Source of the DNA: Anaerosalibacter bizertensis
GTDB taxonomy: Bacteria > Bacillota > Clostridia > Tissierellales > Sporanaerobacteraceae
Reading direction: 5' to 3'
DNA length: 39,011 bases
Assembly (NCBI RefSeq): GCF_009696605.1
Contig: NZ_VULR01000019.1
Span: 1-39,011 of the forward strand
The notes beneath the pieces are model-generated. The model saw nothing but the letters and a program-made list of their open reading frames with translations. It was not told the origin of the DNA and did not search any database. The position numbers and the translations under genes were made by a program. Below are positions 26,347 to 35,077 of this stretch, in pieces (position 1 is the first letter of the stretch; every line of letters starts with the position of its first letter).

Positions 26347-28065
26347 GTGAAAAGGACTGAGCTTAAAAATTTAATATCTATAGCTGCAGGTAATAAAAAA
26401 GCAGATTTAGTACTTAAAAACTGTTCTATTATAAATGTATTAACTAGTGAGATAGTAGAAGGTGATATAGCAATATATAATGGTAAGATTGCAGGAATAG
26501 GAGATTATACAGGAGAAAAAGAAATTGATGTAGAGGGGAAATTTATTGCTCCAGGATTTATTGATGGACATGTTCATATTGAATCTTCTATGGCAAGTCC
26601 AAGTCAATTTGCTAAGGCTATAGTACCTAGAGGTACAACTACTATTATAGCTGACCCTCATGAAATAGCTAATGTAAGTGGTACTGATGGAATTAAATAC
26701 ATATTAGATGATAGTGAAAATATACCACTAGATGTATACATAATGCTTCCAAGCTGTGTACCAGCTACTCCTTTTGAAAATTCTGGAGCTAATCTTAAAG
26801 CCGAAGACTTAAGAGAGCTTATAGACCATGAAAGAGTATTAGGATTGGGAGAATTAATGAATTATCCAGGAGTTATAAATGGAGATGAAGAGGTATTAGA
26901 TAAAATACTTCTAGCAAAAGGTAAGAAAATCGATGGACATGGTCCATTAATAAATGCTGGTCAATTAAATGCTTATATAGCATCAGGAATATCTACAGAA
27001 CATGAATGTTCTACAGTGGAAGAGATGAAAAATAGATTGAGATTGGGAATGTATATTTTAATAAGGGAAGGTTCGGCAGCAAAAAATTTAAAAGAATTAA
27101 TTAAGGGAGTAAATAAAGAAAATTTAAATAGATGTTTATTTTGTACTGATGATAAACATCCTGATGATATATTGAGTGATGGTCATATAAATTACAATAT
27201 TAAACTAGCTATGAAAGAAGGAATGGATCCAATAGATGCTATAAAAATGGCTACTATAAATGGGGCAGAGTGTTATGGATTGAAGGACAGAGGAGCCATT
27301 GCCCCGGGATATATAGCAGATTTAGTGGTTATTGATAATTTAGAAGATTTTAATATTTTAAAAGTTTTTAAGGGAGGAAAAATGGTAGGAGAAGATTATA
27401 ATCCCCTATTTGAAGTAAGTTCAACAGACACATTAAAGGTTGAAAATTCTGTGAATATTAAAAAACTTACATTAAAAGATTTAGACATAGAACTTAAATC
27501 AAATAGCGCAAATGTTATTAAGCTTTTTTCACACAGTTTGTTTACTGAAAAAGTAGAAAGAGAAGTAGAAGTAAAAGATGGTAAATTTACATTTGGTCAA
27601 GAAGATATTTTAAAAGTAGCAGTAGTAGAAAGACATAATGGAACAGGAAATATTGGTCTTGGATTAGTAGAAAATTTTGGCTTAAAGGGAGGAGCTATTG
27701 CCTCAACTATTGCTCATGATTCTCATAATATAATAGCTATTGGAGATAGTGATGAGGATATATTGAAAGCTATAGAAGAAATTGAAAAAATAGGAGGAGG
27801 AATAACTATTGTTTCAAATAAAAAAGTTTTGAAAAGTTTGCCACTTCCTATAGCGGGACTTATGTCAGAAGATAGCTTAGAAAAAATTAATGATAAATTT
27901 AAAGAAATGCTTTCTATAGCTTATAAAGAGTTAGGTGTAAATAGTGAAATAGATCCTTTTATGACTCTTTCTTTTATTGCATTACCAGTAATACCAGAAC
28001 TAAAAATTACTGATATGGGATTGTTTGATGTAAGTAAATTTAAATTTGTAGATATTTCAAATTAA
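26347..28065 (+). CDS. ade: Adenine deaminase
   Basis: 572 aa amidohydrolase converting adenine to hypoxanthine and ammonia (purine salvage or catabolism). The metal-binding HxH is FIDGHVHIES (His75, His77), followed by PRGTTTIIADPHEIANV and GHGPLINAGQLNAYIASGIS. CTDDKHPDDI carries the catalytic Asp. The C-terminal domain contains ERHNGTGNIGLGLVENFGL and STIAHDSHNIIAIG, typical of AdeC. The start is a GTG seven to eight bases after GAGGAGG. Confidence 0.96.
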   Translation: MKRTELKNLISIAAGNKKADLVLKNCSIINVLTSEIVEGDIAIYNGKIAGIGDYTGEKEIDVEGKFIAPGFIDGHVHIESSMASPSQFAKAIVPRGTTTIIADPHEIANVSGTDGIKYILDDSENIPLDVYIMLPSCVPATPFENSGANLKAEDLRELIDHERVLGLGELMNYPGVINGDEEVLDKILLAKGKKIDGHGPLINAGQLNAYIASGISTEHECSTVEEMKNRLRLGMYILIREGSAAKNLKELIKGVNKENLNRCLFCTDDKHPDDILSDGHINYNIKLAMKEGMDPIDAIKMATINGAECYGLKDRGAIAPGYIADLVVIDNLEDFNILKVFKGGKMVGEDYNPLFEVSSTDTLKVENSVNIKKLTLKDLDIELKSNSANVIKLFSHSLFTEKVEREVEVKDGKFTFGQEDILKVAVVERHNGTGNIGLGLVENFGLKGGAIASTIAHDSHNIIAIGDSDEDILKAIEEIEKIGGGITIVSNKKVLKSLPLPIAGLMSEDSLEKINDKFKEMLSIAYKELGVNSEIDPFMTLSFIALPVIPELKITDMGLFDVSKFKFVDISN

Positions 28066-28067
28066 AG

Positions 28068-28113
28068 TTAGACAAAGAGGAAAACCTCTTTGTCTAATGA
28101 ATTTTTATTTTTT
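28068..28113 (+). terminator. Terminator after adenine deaminase
   Basis: Perfect 13-bp stem (28068-28080 with 28085-28097), AAAA loop, followed by TGAATTTTTATTTTTTC. Confidence 0.88.
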
Positions 28114-28219
28114 CTTCAAAATATAAAAAAATATATAGACTAAGATTTTAAATTTTAAATTTAAAATGATATAATTGAAAAAAGTATTTAATTATTTTAT
28201 TACAGAAAGGTTAATAATA

Positions 28220-30250
28220 ATGAAAAAATCTAATAAATTAATATTATTTTTAATTTTAGCAATGGTTTTTATATCTATACTATGTAATGAAATTGTAAAA
28301 AGTCAGTATGATATAAATTTAATTCAGTTTTTTTATAAATCTACTGATCTTTCTAAGACTGAAAAGAAGTGGTTAGAAGAAAATCCTGATATAGTATATT
28401 GTGCAGATCAGAATTCTCCACCTTTAAGATATGTAGATACTGAAACCAAACAATTCAAAGGTATTTCAATAGATATAATTCGTGCGTTATCTATTGAATT
28501 AGGAGTTGAAATTAAGATAAAGCCTTTACCTTTTAGTGATTCAATAGAAAGTCTTGAAAAAGGAGATACGGATATATGCGATTTATTCCCTAATAATGAA
28601 CGAAGCGAAAAATTTTTGTTTTCAGATCCAGTTTATAATTTAAGAGGAGTAGTACTTGTGCCTAATCAAGGAAATAGCATAGAGAGTTTTAAGGATATTG
28701 GTGGGAAAAGGATTGCAACACCAAAGAAAGATTATTCAATAGAATTTTTAAGTAGAAGATTTAAAGGTATAGATTTTAATTTTACAAAGGATATTGAAGA
28801 AGCAATAAAATTATTAGAAGAAAGAAAAGTTGATGCTGTAGTTGGAGATGAGGCTGTTATAGGATATTTTCTTGAGACTTTAAAACTTAGAGATGAAATG
28901 CACATACTGGATCCTTATTTATATGAGGAAGAAGTAATACTTGCGGTACCTAAAGATAGAGAAACTCTTGTAAAAATTTTAAATAAAGCAATATTAGGAA
29001 TAAAAAAGAAAAAGATAATGGAAAAAATACAACAAAAATGGTTTGGTATTTCTGCACCCATTGCTTTTGAAAAAATGTCGAGCAAGATACTTTTATACTC
29101 TACTTTTGGGATAATAGTTCTATTTTTAATATCTTTTATTTTTTACATTTGGAATAAAAAACTTAAGGATGAAGTAGAAAAAAGGACTAAAGAGCTTATT
29201 ATAAGTAGGAATGATCTCCAGACTACTTTTGATGGTATAACTTATTTTATGATGATTTTTGATGAAAATTTAAATATTTTAAATTTAAACAATGCTTTTG
29301 CCAAATATATAGGTAAAAGTAAAGAAGAAATAATTAATTTAGGAAGTGGTTTTTTAAAAGAAAGCTTATTTGATGGGGATTGTATTGGATGTATAATAAA
29401 GAAAACCTTTCAAGATGGAAATGAAAGAAAAATTGAAATCAAAAATCAAGATGATAAAATTTATGAACTCAATACCTTTCCTTTAAGAGATGATAAGGGA
29501 GAGATATTGAAAGTTTTAGTTTCTATAAAGGATATAACAGAAAATAAGATAAATGAAAGCAATCTTTTGCAAACAAGCAAAATGGTGGCAGTAGGCCAAT
29601 TGGCTGCAGGAGTAGCTCATGAAATAAGGAATCCTTTAGGGCTTATTAAAAATTATACCTATATTTTAAAAAAGGAAATAAATAAACTTCAAATAGAAAA
29701 TGGTAGAATTCATAAATCAATATATAATATTGAAAATTCTGTTCAAGGAGCAAGTCAAATAATATCAAACCTTTTAAACTTTTCTAGAATATCAAATAGG
29801 GAAAATAAAGAGGTGGATATCAATGAGTTTGCAAAAAATATTATACAATTAGAAAAAAAGACATTGGAAAGACAAGGAATATCCTTGATAGTAGATATAG
29901 AAGAAAAAACTTATTGTAATATTAATGAAGAGGCTTTAAAGCATATACTAATTAATTTAATATCAAATTCAATTGATGCTATGCCTAATGGAGGAAATTT
30001 AAAAATAAAAGGATATAAGGAAGGAATAAAATTATATATTTCAATTGAAGATACAGGCATAGGAATATCAGATAAGGATTTATCTAATATATATAATCCT
30101 TTTTATACTACAAAATTGCCTAATAAAGGTACTGGGTTAGGCCTTTATATAGTATATAATGAAATTCAAAAACTTGGTGGGAACATTTCAGTGAAAAGTA
30201 AGTTGAGAGAAGGAACTAAGTTTAGCATAATATTGCCAGACCAATTATAG
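28220..30250 (+). CDS. Sensor histidine kinase with extracytoplasmic solute-binding domain
   Basis: 676 aa. An N-terminal membrane helix (about 6-22) is followed by an SBP_bac_3-like domain outside the membrane (about 45-275; CADQNSPPLRY, FKGISIDIIRALS, DICDLFPNNERSEKFLFSDP). Then come a second membrane helix (288-311), a short coiled linker, a PAS domain (about 330-445) with CIGC at 388-391, the HisKA box with His467 (AGVAHEIRNPLGLIKNY), and a HATPase with NLISNSIDAM, EDTGIGI, FYTTK and GTGLGLY. It should bind an extracellular small molecule, probably an amino acid or similar, and phosphorylate the regulator encoded 12 bp downstream. ATG 28220 follows AAAGG; an upstream TTG is unlikely. Confidence 0.92.
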   Translation: MKKSNKLILFLILAMVFISILCNEIVKSQYDINLIQFFYKSTDLSKTEKKWLEENPDIVYCADQNSPPLRYVDTETKQFKGISIDIIRALSIELGVEIKIKPLPFSDSIESLEKGDTDICDLFPNNERSEKFLFSDPVYNLRGVVLVPNQGNSIESFKDIGGKRIATPKKDYSIEFLSRRFKGIDFNFTKDIEEAIKLLEERKVDAVVGDEAVIGYFLETLKLRDEMHILDPYLYEEEVILAVPKDRETLVKILNKAILGIKKKKIMEKIQQKWFGISAPIAFEKMSSKILLYSTFGIIVLFLISFIFYIWNKKLKDEVEKRTKELIISRNDLQTTFDGITYFMMIFDENLNILNLNNAFAKYIGKSKEEIINLGSGFLKESLFDGDCIGCIIKKTFQDGNERKIEIKNQDDKIYELNTFPLRDDKGEILKVLVSIKDITENKINESNLLQTSKMVAVGQLAAGVAHEIRNPLGLIKNYTYILKKEINKLQIENGRIHKSIYNIENSVQGASQIISNLLNFSRISNRENKEVDINEFAKNIIQLEKKTLERQGISLIVDIEEKTYCNINEEALKHILINLISNSIDAMPNGGNLKIKGYKEGIKLYISIEDTGIGISDKDLSNIYNPFYTTKLPNKGTGLGLYIVYNEIQKLGGNISVKSKLREGTKFSIILPDQL

Positions 30251-30262
30251 GGGGAATAGAAA

Positions 30263-31606
30263 ATGAATTCTCAATTTAAAATATTAGTAGTTGATGATGA
30301 AATAGAGTACCAAGAAGTTTATAAAATGATATTAGAAGATGAAGGATATATTGTTGATACTGTTTCTTCAGGAGAAAAAGCATTAGAAAAATTAGATAGG
30401 GAATATTTTAATTTAGTATTAGCAGATTTGATAATGGAGGGAATGAATGGAATTGATCTACTCAGGGAGATTAAGAAAAAGGATGGAGAAATAGAAGTTA
30501 TTATAGTTACAGGTTATGGCTCCATTGAAAGTGCAGTAGAGGCTATTAAACAAGGCGCTTTTAGTTATTTTATAAAAGATCATGATCCTGAAGAGTTGAT
30601 TTTAGAAATAAAAAAGGTAAGAGATATATTTAAACTAAAATTTGAAAACAAAACCTTAAAGGAAGAAAATAAAGAAAAGAGTTATCTAATTGAAACTAAT
30701 AGCTTAAAGTTTAAAGAAGTTTTAGAAGTTGCAGCAAAGGCAGCTAAAAGTGATTCTAGTATATTTATAACAGGAGAATCAGGAGTTGGAAAGGAGATAA
30801 TGGCAAGATATATTCATCATTTAAGTTTAAGGGAAGGAAAATTTGTACCAGTTAATTGTCAGGCATTATCAGAAAATCTATTGGAATCTGAGTTATTTGG
30901 TCATGAAAAAGGTTCATTTACAGGAGCTATTGAGAAAAGAATAGGGAGATTTGAAGAGGCTAATGGAGGCACTTTGTTTTTAGACGAAATAGGAGAAATG
31001 CCAATAAGTATACAAATAAAGCTTTTAAGAGCTCTTGATACAAAAATCATTGAAAGAATTGGCAGTAATAGACCTATCGAAGTAGATTTAAGATTTATAA
31101 CCGCTACCAATAAAGATATGCAAGAGGCTATTAAAAAAGGAGATTTTAGGCAAGATTTATACTTTAGAATAAACACTATTCCCATAAGAATTCCGCCATT
31201 AAGAGAGAGACGAGAAGATCTTCCTATGTTTATTGATTTTTTTCTTAATAAATATGAAAAGGAAACAAAAAAAAGAATTTTAAAAGTAGAAGATGAAGTA
31301 ATGAATTTTCTTTTAAGTTATGATTATCCAGGAAACATAAGGGAGTTAAGAAATATAATCGAAAGATTGATTGTGCTTTCTGATGACGGAGTAATTAGGA
31401 AAAAATATCTACCAGAGTACCAAAAGAATTCTTGTTATAGATCTTTAACTTTAAAAGAGTATAGAGAATTAGTAGAAAGGGATTATATAGAAAAAACTTT
31501 GTTAAAATTTGACTTAGATAAAGATTTAGCATCTGATTTTCTTGGTATAAGTAAAAGACAATTATATAATAAAATTTCAGAATATGATATAAATCTAGTA
31601 AAATGA
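30263..31606 (+). CDS. Sigma-54-dependent response regulator (NtrC family)
   Basis: 447 aa. The receiver domain (1-120) has the acidic pocket DDE at 11-13 and the phospho-acceptor Asp55. The AAA+ domain has Walker A GESGVGKE, the sigma-54 contact loop GSFTGA (canonical GAFTGA; Ser at position 2 is a common variant), and GGTLFLDEIGEMP. The C-terminal Fis-type HTH (about 415-445) is LASDFLGISKRQLYNKISEY. It forms an operon with the sensor kinase. A sigma-54 promoter stands 85 bp beyond its stop, in front of nhaC-ortAB, so that operon is the obvious target. Confidence 0.94.
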   Translation: MNSQFKILVVDDEIEYQEVYKMILEDEGYIVDTVSSGEKALEKLDREYFNLVLADLIMEGMNGIDLLREIKKKDGEIEVIIVTGYGSIESAVEAIKQGAFSYFIKDHDPEELILEIKKVRDIFKLKFENKTLKEENKEKSYLIETNSLKFKEVLEVAAKAAKSDSSIFITGESGVGKEIMARYIHHLSLREGKFVPVNCQALSENLLESELFGHEKGSFTGAIEKRIGRFEEANGGTLFLDEIGEMPISIQIKLLRALDTKIIERIGSNRPIEVDLRFITATNKDMQEAIKKGDFRQDLYFRINTIPIRIPPLRERREDLPMFIDFFLNKYEKETKKRILKVEDEVMNFLLSYDYPGNIRELRNIIERLIVLSDDGVIRKKYLPEYQKNSCYRSLTLKEYRELVERDYIEKTLLKFDLDKDLASDFLGISKRQLYNKISEYDINLVK

Positions 31607-31644
31607 AAAAAACCTCACAATGCTGTGAAGTTTTTTTCATTTTA
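31599..31644 (+). terminator. Terminator after the response regulator
   Basis: 21-bp arms (31599-31619 and 31624-31644) with one mismatch and a 4-base loop; the second arm carries a seven-T run. It overlaps the stop codon. It separates the regulator pair from the sigma-54-controlled genes. Confidence 0.87.
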
Positions 31645-31651
31645 CTTCCAG

Positions 31652-31670
31652 TCGGGCAAGCGTTTGCCGA
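31652..31670 (+). promoter_or_regulatory. GC-rich dyad, probable activator-binding site
   Basis: TCGGGCAAGCGTTTGCCGA contains the dyad GGCAA (31655-31659) and TTGCC (31664-31668) around GCGT. Its GC content is far above the surrounding DNA, which argues for selection. It lies about 25 bp upstream of the -24 element, closer than most enhancers, so it could be an activator site or part of a larger one. Confidence 0.5.
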
Positions 31671-31690
31671 GATTCATGGGATTTAATTGT

Positions 31691-31706
31691 TGGCATTAAA
31701 GTTGCA
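31691..31706 (+). promoter_or_regulatory. Sigma-54 (-24/-12) promoter of nhaC-ortA-ortB
   Basis: TGGCATTAAAGTTGCA matches the sigma-54 consensus TGGCACGNNNNTTGCW, with exact spacing between GG (31692-31693) and GC (31704-31705). Predicted start of transcription is near 31717, 32 bases before the first gene. The neighbouring NtrC-type regulator supports the call. No rpoN gene is in the window. Confidence 0.85.
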
Positions 31707-31748
31707 GTAATTATTTATATATAAATCTGAAACAAGGAGGAGAGAGAT

Positions 31749-33179
31749 TTGGATAGTACTAAACAGAAAAGAAAATTGGAGTTTTACGGAGGAGGCTGGG
31801 TTTCATTTTTACCATTTTTATTTTTTATAGCTATAGCAATCTATATAAGTGTTCTAAAAGCTCCTGACATAAAAGGTATGTGGGTGGGAGCTGTTACAGG
31901 TATTATAGTAACATTTTTCTTTGCAAAAGATAAGATGAGATATTCAGAAGTAATCATTGAAGGAATGTCTGATGAGCTAGCTATAACTCCAGTAGCTTGT
32001 TGGATTTTTGCAGGATTATTTGCAACAATTCTTAAATCCACAGGTTTAGTAGAAGGTATAACGTGGGCAGCTTATCATATTGGAGCTAAAGGTAGACTTT
32101 ATACTATTATTACATTTTTTGCTTGTGCATTATTTGCTACAGCTTCTGGAACGGGTTTTGGAACTATAATTGCAGGGGTTTCAGTTCTTTATCCAGCAGG
32201 AGTTTTTTTAGGGGCCAATCCTGTAGTGCTTGTTGGAGCTATTATAGGTGGGGGAGCTTTTGGAGATAATTTAGCACCAGTATCAGATACAACTATTTGT
32301 TCTGCTACAAGTCAAGGAGCAGATGTTGGAGGGGTAGTACGTTCAAGGCTGAGATATGCAATTGCAGCTTCTATAATTACATTAGTATTTATGATTATAT
32401 TTGGGGGAAGTGGTGCAGGGGCAAGTGAAGCAATTCCTTATGAAGAACTTTCTAAATATATGAATCCAAAAGGATTGATAATGCTTATTCCAGCTATAAT
32501 TACTATTTATGCAGCTATTAAAAAAGGTGATCTTATATATGCAACTACATTAGGAACTGTTCTTTCTACAGTAGTTGCTCTTGCTGCAAATCTTGTAACT
32601 GTAGATCAATTGATAGGAATTGAAGATGGAAGTGTTACAGGAATTATTGTTGAGGGAATAGGTGGAATGGTTGATATTTGTATATTAGCACTACTTATAT
32701 TTGCTTGTGTCAATATTATGAAAGAAGGTGGAGGAGATAAAAAGCTATTAGAAGTTGCTGAAAAATTTGTAAAAACTGCACGAGGAGCAGAAGCTTCAAT
32801 TGCTGCGCTAGTTATAGTTATGGCAAGTATAATGGGGTTAAATGCACCACCAATACTAGCTGTTGGTACTTCTTATGCAAAACCTATAGGAGAAAAATTT
32901 AAAATTCATCCTTATAGAAGAGCAAATATATTAGATGGTACAGCAAATACACTAGTATATTCTGTACCTTGGTCTACAGCATTACTCCTTGCCCAGTCTC
33001 TCACAAAAGATGTTAGTATACAGTATGGTTCAGCTATTCCTATAGTAACAGCAGACCAGATGTGGCCTTATGTTGTATATTGTTGGGCTATGTTAGCTGT
33101 TATGATATTTGCTATTATTACAGGTTGGGGTAGGACATATATGGATGCTGAAGGAAATGAAGTTAAATCTTTATCTTAA
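31749..33179 (+). CDS. nhaC: NhaC-family transporter
   Basis: 476 aa, about eleven to twelve membrane segments, Na+/H+ antiporter NhaC family. Blocks seen are SFLPFLFFIAIAIY, GTGFGTIIAGVSVLYPAGVFLGANP, GGGAFGDNLAPVSDTTICSATSQGADVGGVVRSRLRYA and DGTANTLVYSVPWSTALLLAQ. Members near amino-acid degradation genes probably move amino acids in exchange for Na+, so transport of ornithine or 2-amino-4-oxopentanoate is my inference from ortA-ortB. The start is TTG 31749 after AAGGAGGAG; there is no nearby ATG in frame. Confidence 0.88.
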   Translation: MDSTKQKRKLEFYGGGWVSFLPFLFFIAIAIYISVLKAPDIKGMWVGAVTGIIVTFFFAKDKMRYSEVIIEGMSDELAITPVACWIFAGLFATILKSTGLVEGITWAAYHIGAKGRLYTIITFFACALFATASGTGFGTIIAGVSVLYPAGVFLGANPVVLVGAIIGGGAFGDNLAPVSDTTICSATSQGADVGGVVRSRLRYAIAASIITLVFMIIFGGSGAGASEAIPYEELSKYMNPKGLIMLIPAIITIYAAIKKGDLIYATTLGTVLSTVVALAANLVTVDQLIGIEDGSVTGIIVEGIGGMVDICILALLIFACVNIMKEGGGDKKLLEVAEKFVKTARGAEASIAALVIVMASIMGLNAPPILAVGTSYAKPIGEKFKIHPYRRANILDGTANTLVYSVPWSTALLLAQSLTKDVSIQYGSAIPIVTADQMWPYVVYCWAMLAVMIFAIITGWGRTYMDAEGNEVKSLS

Positions 33180-33211
33180 TAAATATTATAAAAAATAAGG
33201 AGATGAGTTAA

Positions 33212-33523
33212 TTGAATTATGATGCTAAAAAAGGAAGTTGGGTTCAAGTTCATCAAATTATATTAAAACCTGAAGAAAGAACAGCAAAGATTCCAGAAGA
33301 AACTAAAAAGGTACCTTTAGAGTTGTGGGTTAAAGGTTATTTAAATGAAGATGGAGATATTGGTGATGTAGTTGAAATAACTACTTTAACAAAGAGAAAA
33401 GTAAAGGGAGAATTAGTAGAAATAAATCCAATATATGATTATGGTTTTGGTGAAGAATTTGTACCTGAATTAGTACAAATAGGTGAAATGGTTAAATCAA
33501 TAGTTAGAGGAGATGATAAGTAA
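33212..33523 (+). CDS. ortA: 2-amino-4-oxopentanoate thiolase, small subunit OrtA
   Basis: 103 aa. It contains WVQVHQIILKPEERTAKIPEETKKVPLELWVKGYL and FVPELVQIGEMVKSI, as in OrtA of ornithine-fermenting clostridia. With OrtB it cleaves 2-amino-4-oxopentanoate with CoA to alanine and acetyl-CoA, the last step of oxidative ornithine degradation. The start is TTG 33212, nine bases after AAGGAG. The TAA stop shares its last A with the ortB ATG. Confidence 0.9.
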   Translation: MNYDAKKGSWVQVHQIILKPEERTAKIPEETKKVPLELWVKGYLNEDGDIGDVVEITTLTKRKVKGELVEINPIYDYGFGEEFVPELVQIGEMVKSIVRGDDK

Positions 33524-34926
33524 TGGATTTAGATATGTCTTATAAAGGTGTAATGTCTAGACAAGATGAGATTATAAAAAAATCAACTAGAATTGAGTAT
33601 TCTGACTATGAAATAAATAAACTTACTTTTGATTATGAGAAAATGATGAAAGATACGGGAATTAACTTACAGGATATAATAAGAATTCAAAGGGAGACAG
33701 GAGTAGGGAATACTCCTTTAATAGAACTAAAAAATTTAACTAGATTAGTAAGGAAAATATCTCCAAGTGGTAAAGGAGCTAGAATATTTGTAAAAGATGA
33801 ACAGTGTAATCCATCAGGAAGTTTTAAAGATAGACGTGCTTCTATATCTGTTTACATGGCTGAAAAATTAGGATATAAAGGTGTAGCAGCTGCAACAAGT
33901 GGAAATTATGGTGCTGCCGTTGCAAGCCAAGCTGCTATGAGAAATCTAGATTGTATTATTGTACAAGAATGCTACGATTCAAAGAAAGTTGGACAACCAG
34001 AGATTTTAGAAAAACAAAGAAAATGTGAATGCTTAGGTTCAGAAGTTATTCAACTTTCAGTAGGGCCAGAGTTATTTTATAGTTTTTTAAGGGTTTTAGA
34101 AGAAACTGGGTTTTTCAATGCATCATTATATTCACCTTATGGAATAGCAGGAGTAGAATCTTTAGGGTATGAAATAGCTATGCAGTGTAGGAAACAAGCA
34201 GGCAAAGATCCTGATGTAGTTATAGCAACTAATGCTGGTGGAGGCAATTTGACAGGTACTGCAAGAGGTCTTATAAAAGCTGGTGCAGTGGATACTAAAA
34301 TTTGTGGTGCAAGTGTAGATTTATCTGGTCTCCATATGGCTTCTGATATTGATTTTAATAGAAAGTCTTTTACTACTGGACATACAGGTTTTTCAATGCC
34401 TTTTACTACTTGGCCAGATAGGGCTGATGTTCCTAGATCTGCAGCAAGAGCTTTAAGATATATGGATGAATATTTATTGGTAAAACAAGGAGAAGTATTT
34501 TTTATAACAGAAACCCTTGCTCAACTGGAAGGAATGGAAAGGGGTCCTGCTGGAAATACATCATTAGCAGCTGCTTTTGCATTAGCTAGAGAACTAGATA
34601 AAGATCAAGTAATAGTTGTTCAGGAAACAGAATATACAGGTGCAGGCAAACATCCATTAGCTCAATTATCTTTTGCAAGGCAAAATGGAATAGAAATTAA
34701 GTTTGGAAATCCTGATGAAGAAATACCAGGAAAGAATATTATTTTTCCTAAGCATCCATCTTTAATAAATAGTAGATATTATGAAATGGATAAACTAAGA
34801 AGATCATATATAAAAAATGCTCTTAAAGTAGTAAATATTAATGAATTAGAAGATATAGATATAGAATTTTTAGCAGAAGAAACCAATACAAATGTGGATT
34901 ATGTTAAAAAGATACTGTATAACTAG
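33523..34926 (+). CDS. ortB: 2-amino-4-oxopentanoate thiolase, PLP-dependent large subunit OrtB
   Basis: 467 aa, fold-type II PLP enzyme related to threonine synthase. The Schiff-base lysine is Lys102 in NPSGSFKDRRAS, and the phosphate loop is NAGGGNLTGTARG. Length and overall sequence match OrtB, and the one-base overlap with ortA fixes the pairing. The other pathway genes (ornithine racemase, aminomutase oraS-oraE, 2,4-diaminopentanoate dehydrogenase) are not adjacent. They may be elsewhere, or the substrate may come from another source. Confidence 0.92.
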   Translation: MDLDMSYKGVMSRQDEIIKKSTRIEYSDYEINKLTFDYEKMMKDTGINLQDIIRIQRETGVGNTPLIELKNLTRLVRKISPSGKGARIFVKDEQCNPSGSFKDRRASISVYMAEKLGYKGVAAATSGNYGAAVASQAAMRNLDCIIVQECYDSKKVGQPEILEKQRKCECLGSEVIQLSVGPELFYSFLRVLEETGFFNASLYSPYGIAGVESLGYEIAMQCRKQAGKDPDVVIATNAGGGNLTGTARGLIKAGAVDTKICGASVDLSGLHMASDIDFNRKSFTTGHTGFSMPFTTWPDRADVPRSAARALRYMDEYLLVKQGEVFFITETLAQLEGMERGPAGNTSLAAAFALARELDKDQVIVVQETEYTGAGKHPLAQLSFARQNGIEIKFGNPDEEIPGKNIIFPKHPSLINSRYYEMDKLRRSYIKNALKVVNINELEDIDIEFLAEETNTNVDYVKKILYN

Positions 34927-34940
34927 CATAATGTTTAAAA

Positions 34941-35077
34941 AATAAATTATAAAAAACAAGCTATAGGTTTATTATTTAAATTGTAAATAGTTTAGTGTAA
35001 ATATAAATTTTCCACTCCAAAATTTATTTATATATTTACAATTTAAAAGGTAAATAATAGCTTGTTTTTTATTTATT
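34941..35077. repeat. Long imperfect inverted repeat after ortB
   Basis: The 234 bp between ortB and the next gene hold no gene but a two-tier inverted repeat. Outer perfect arms are 34951-34964 and 35057-35070 (14 bp, AAAAAACAAGCTAT). Inner perfect arms are 34975-34988 and 35034-35047 (14 bp). Near-complementary A/T-rich sequence lies inside these, around a TCCACTCC centre (35011-35018). It ends in a six-T run and so can act as the ortB terminator, but it is much longer than a normal one. Confidence 0.75.

Noticed and set aside
27295-27310. CCCCGGG in adenine deaminase as a Noc-binding site
   Set aside because: The flanks do not match the ATTTCCCGGGAAAT palindrome and the sequence encodes conserved residues (IAPGYIADLV).
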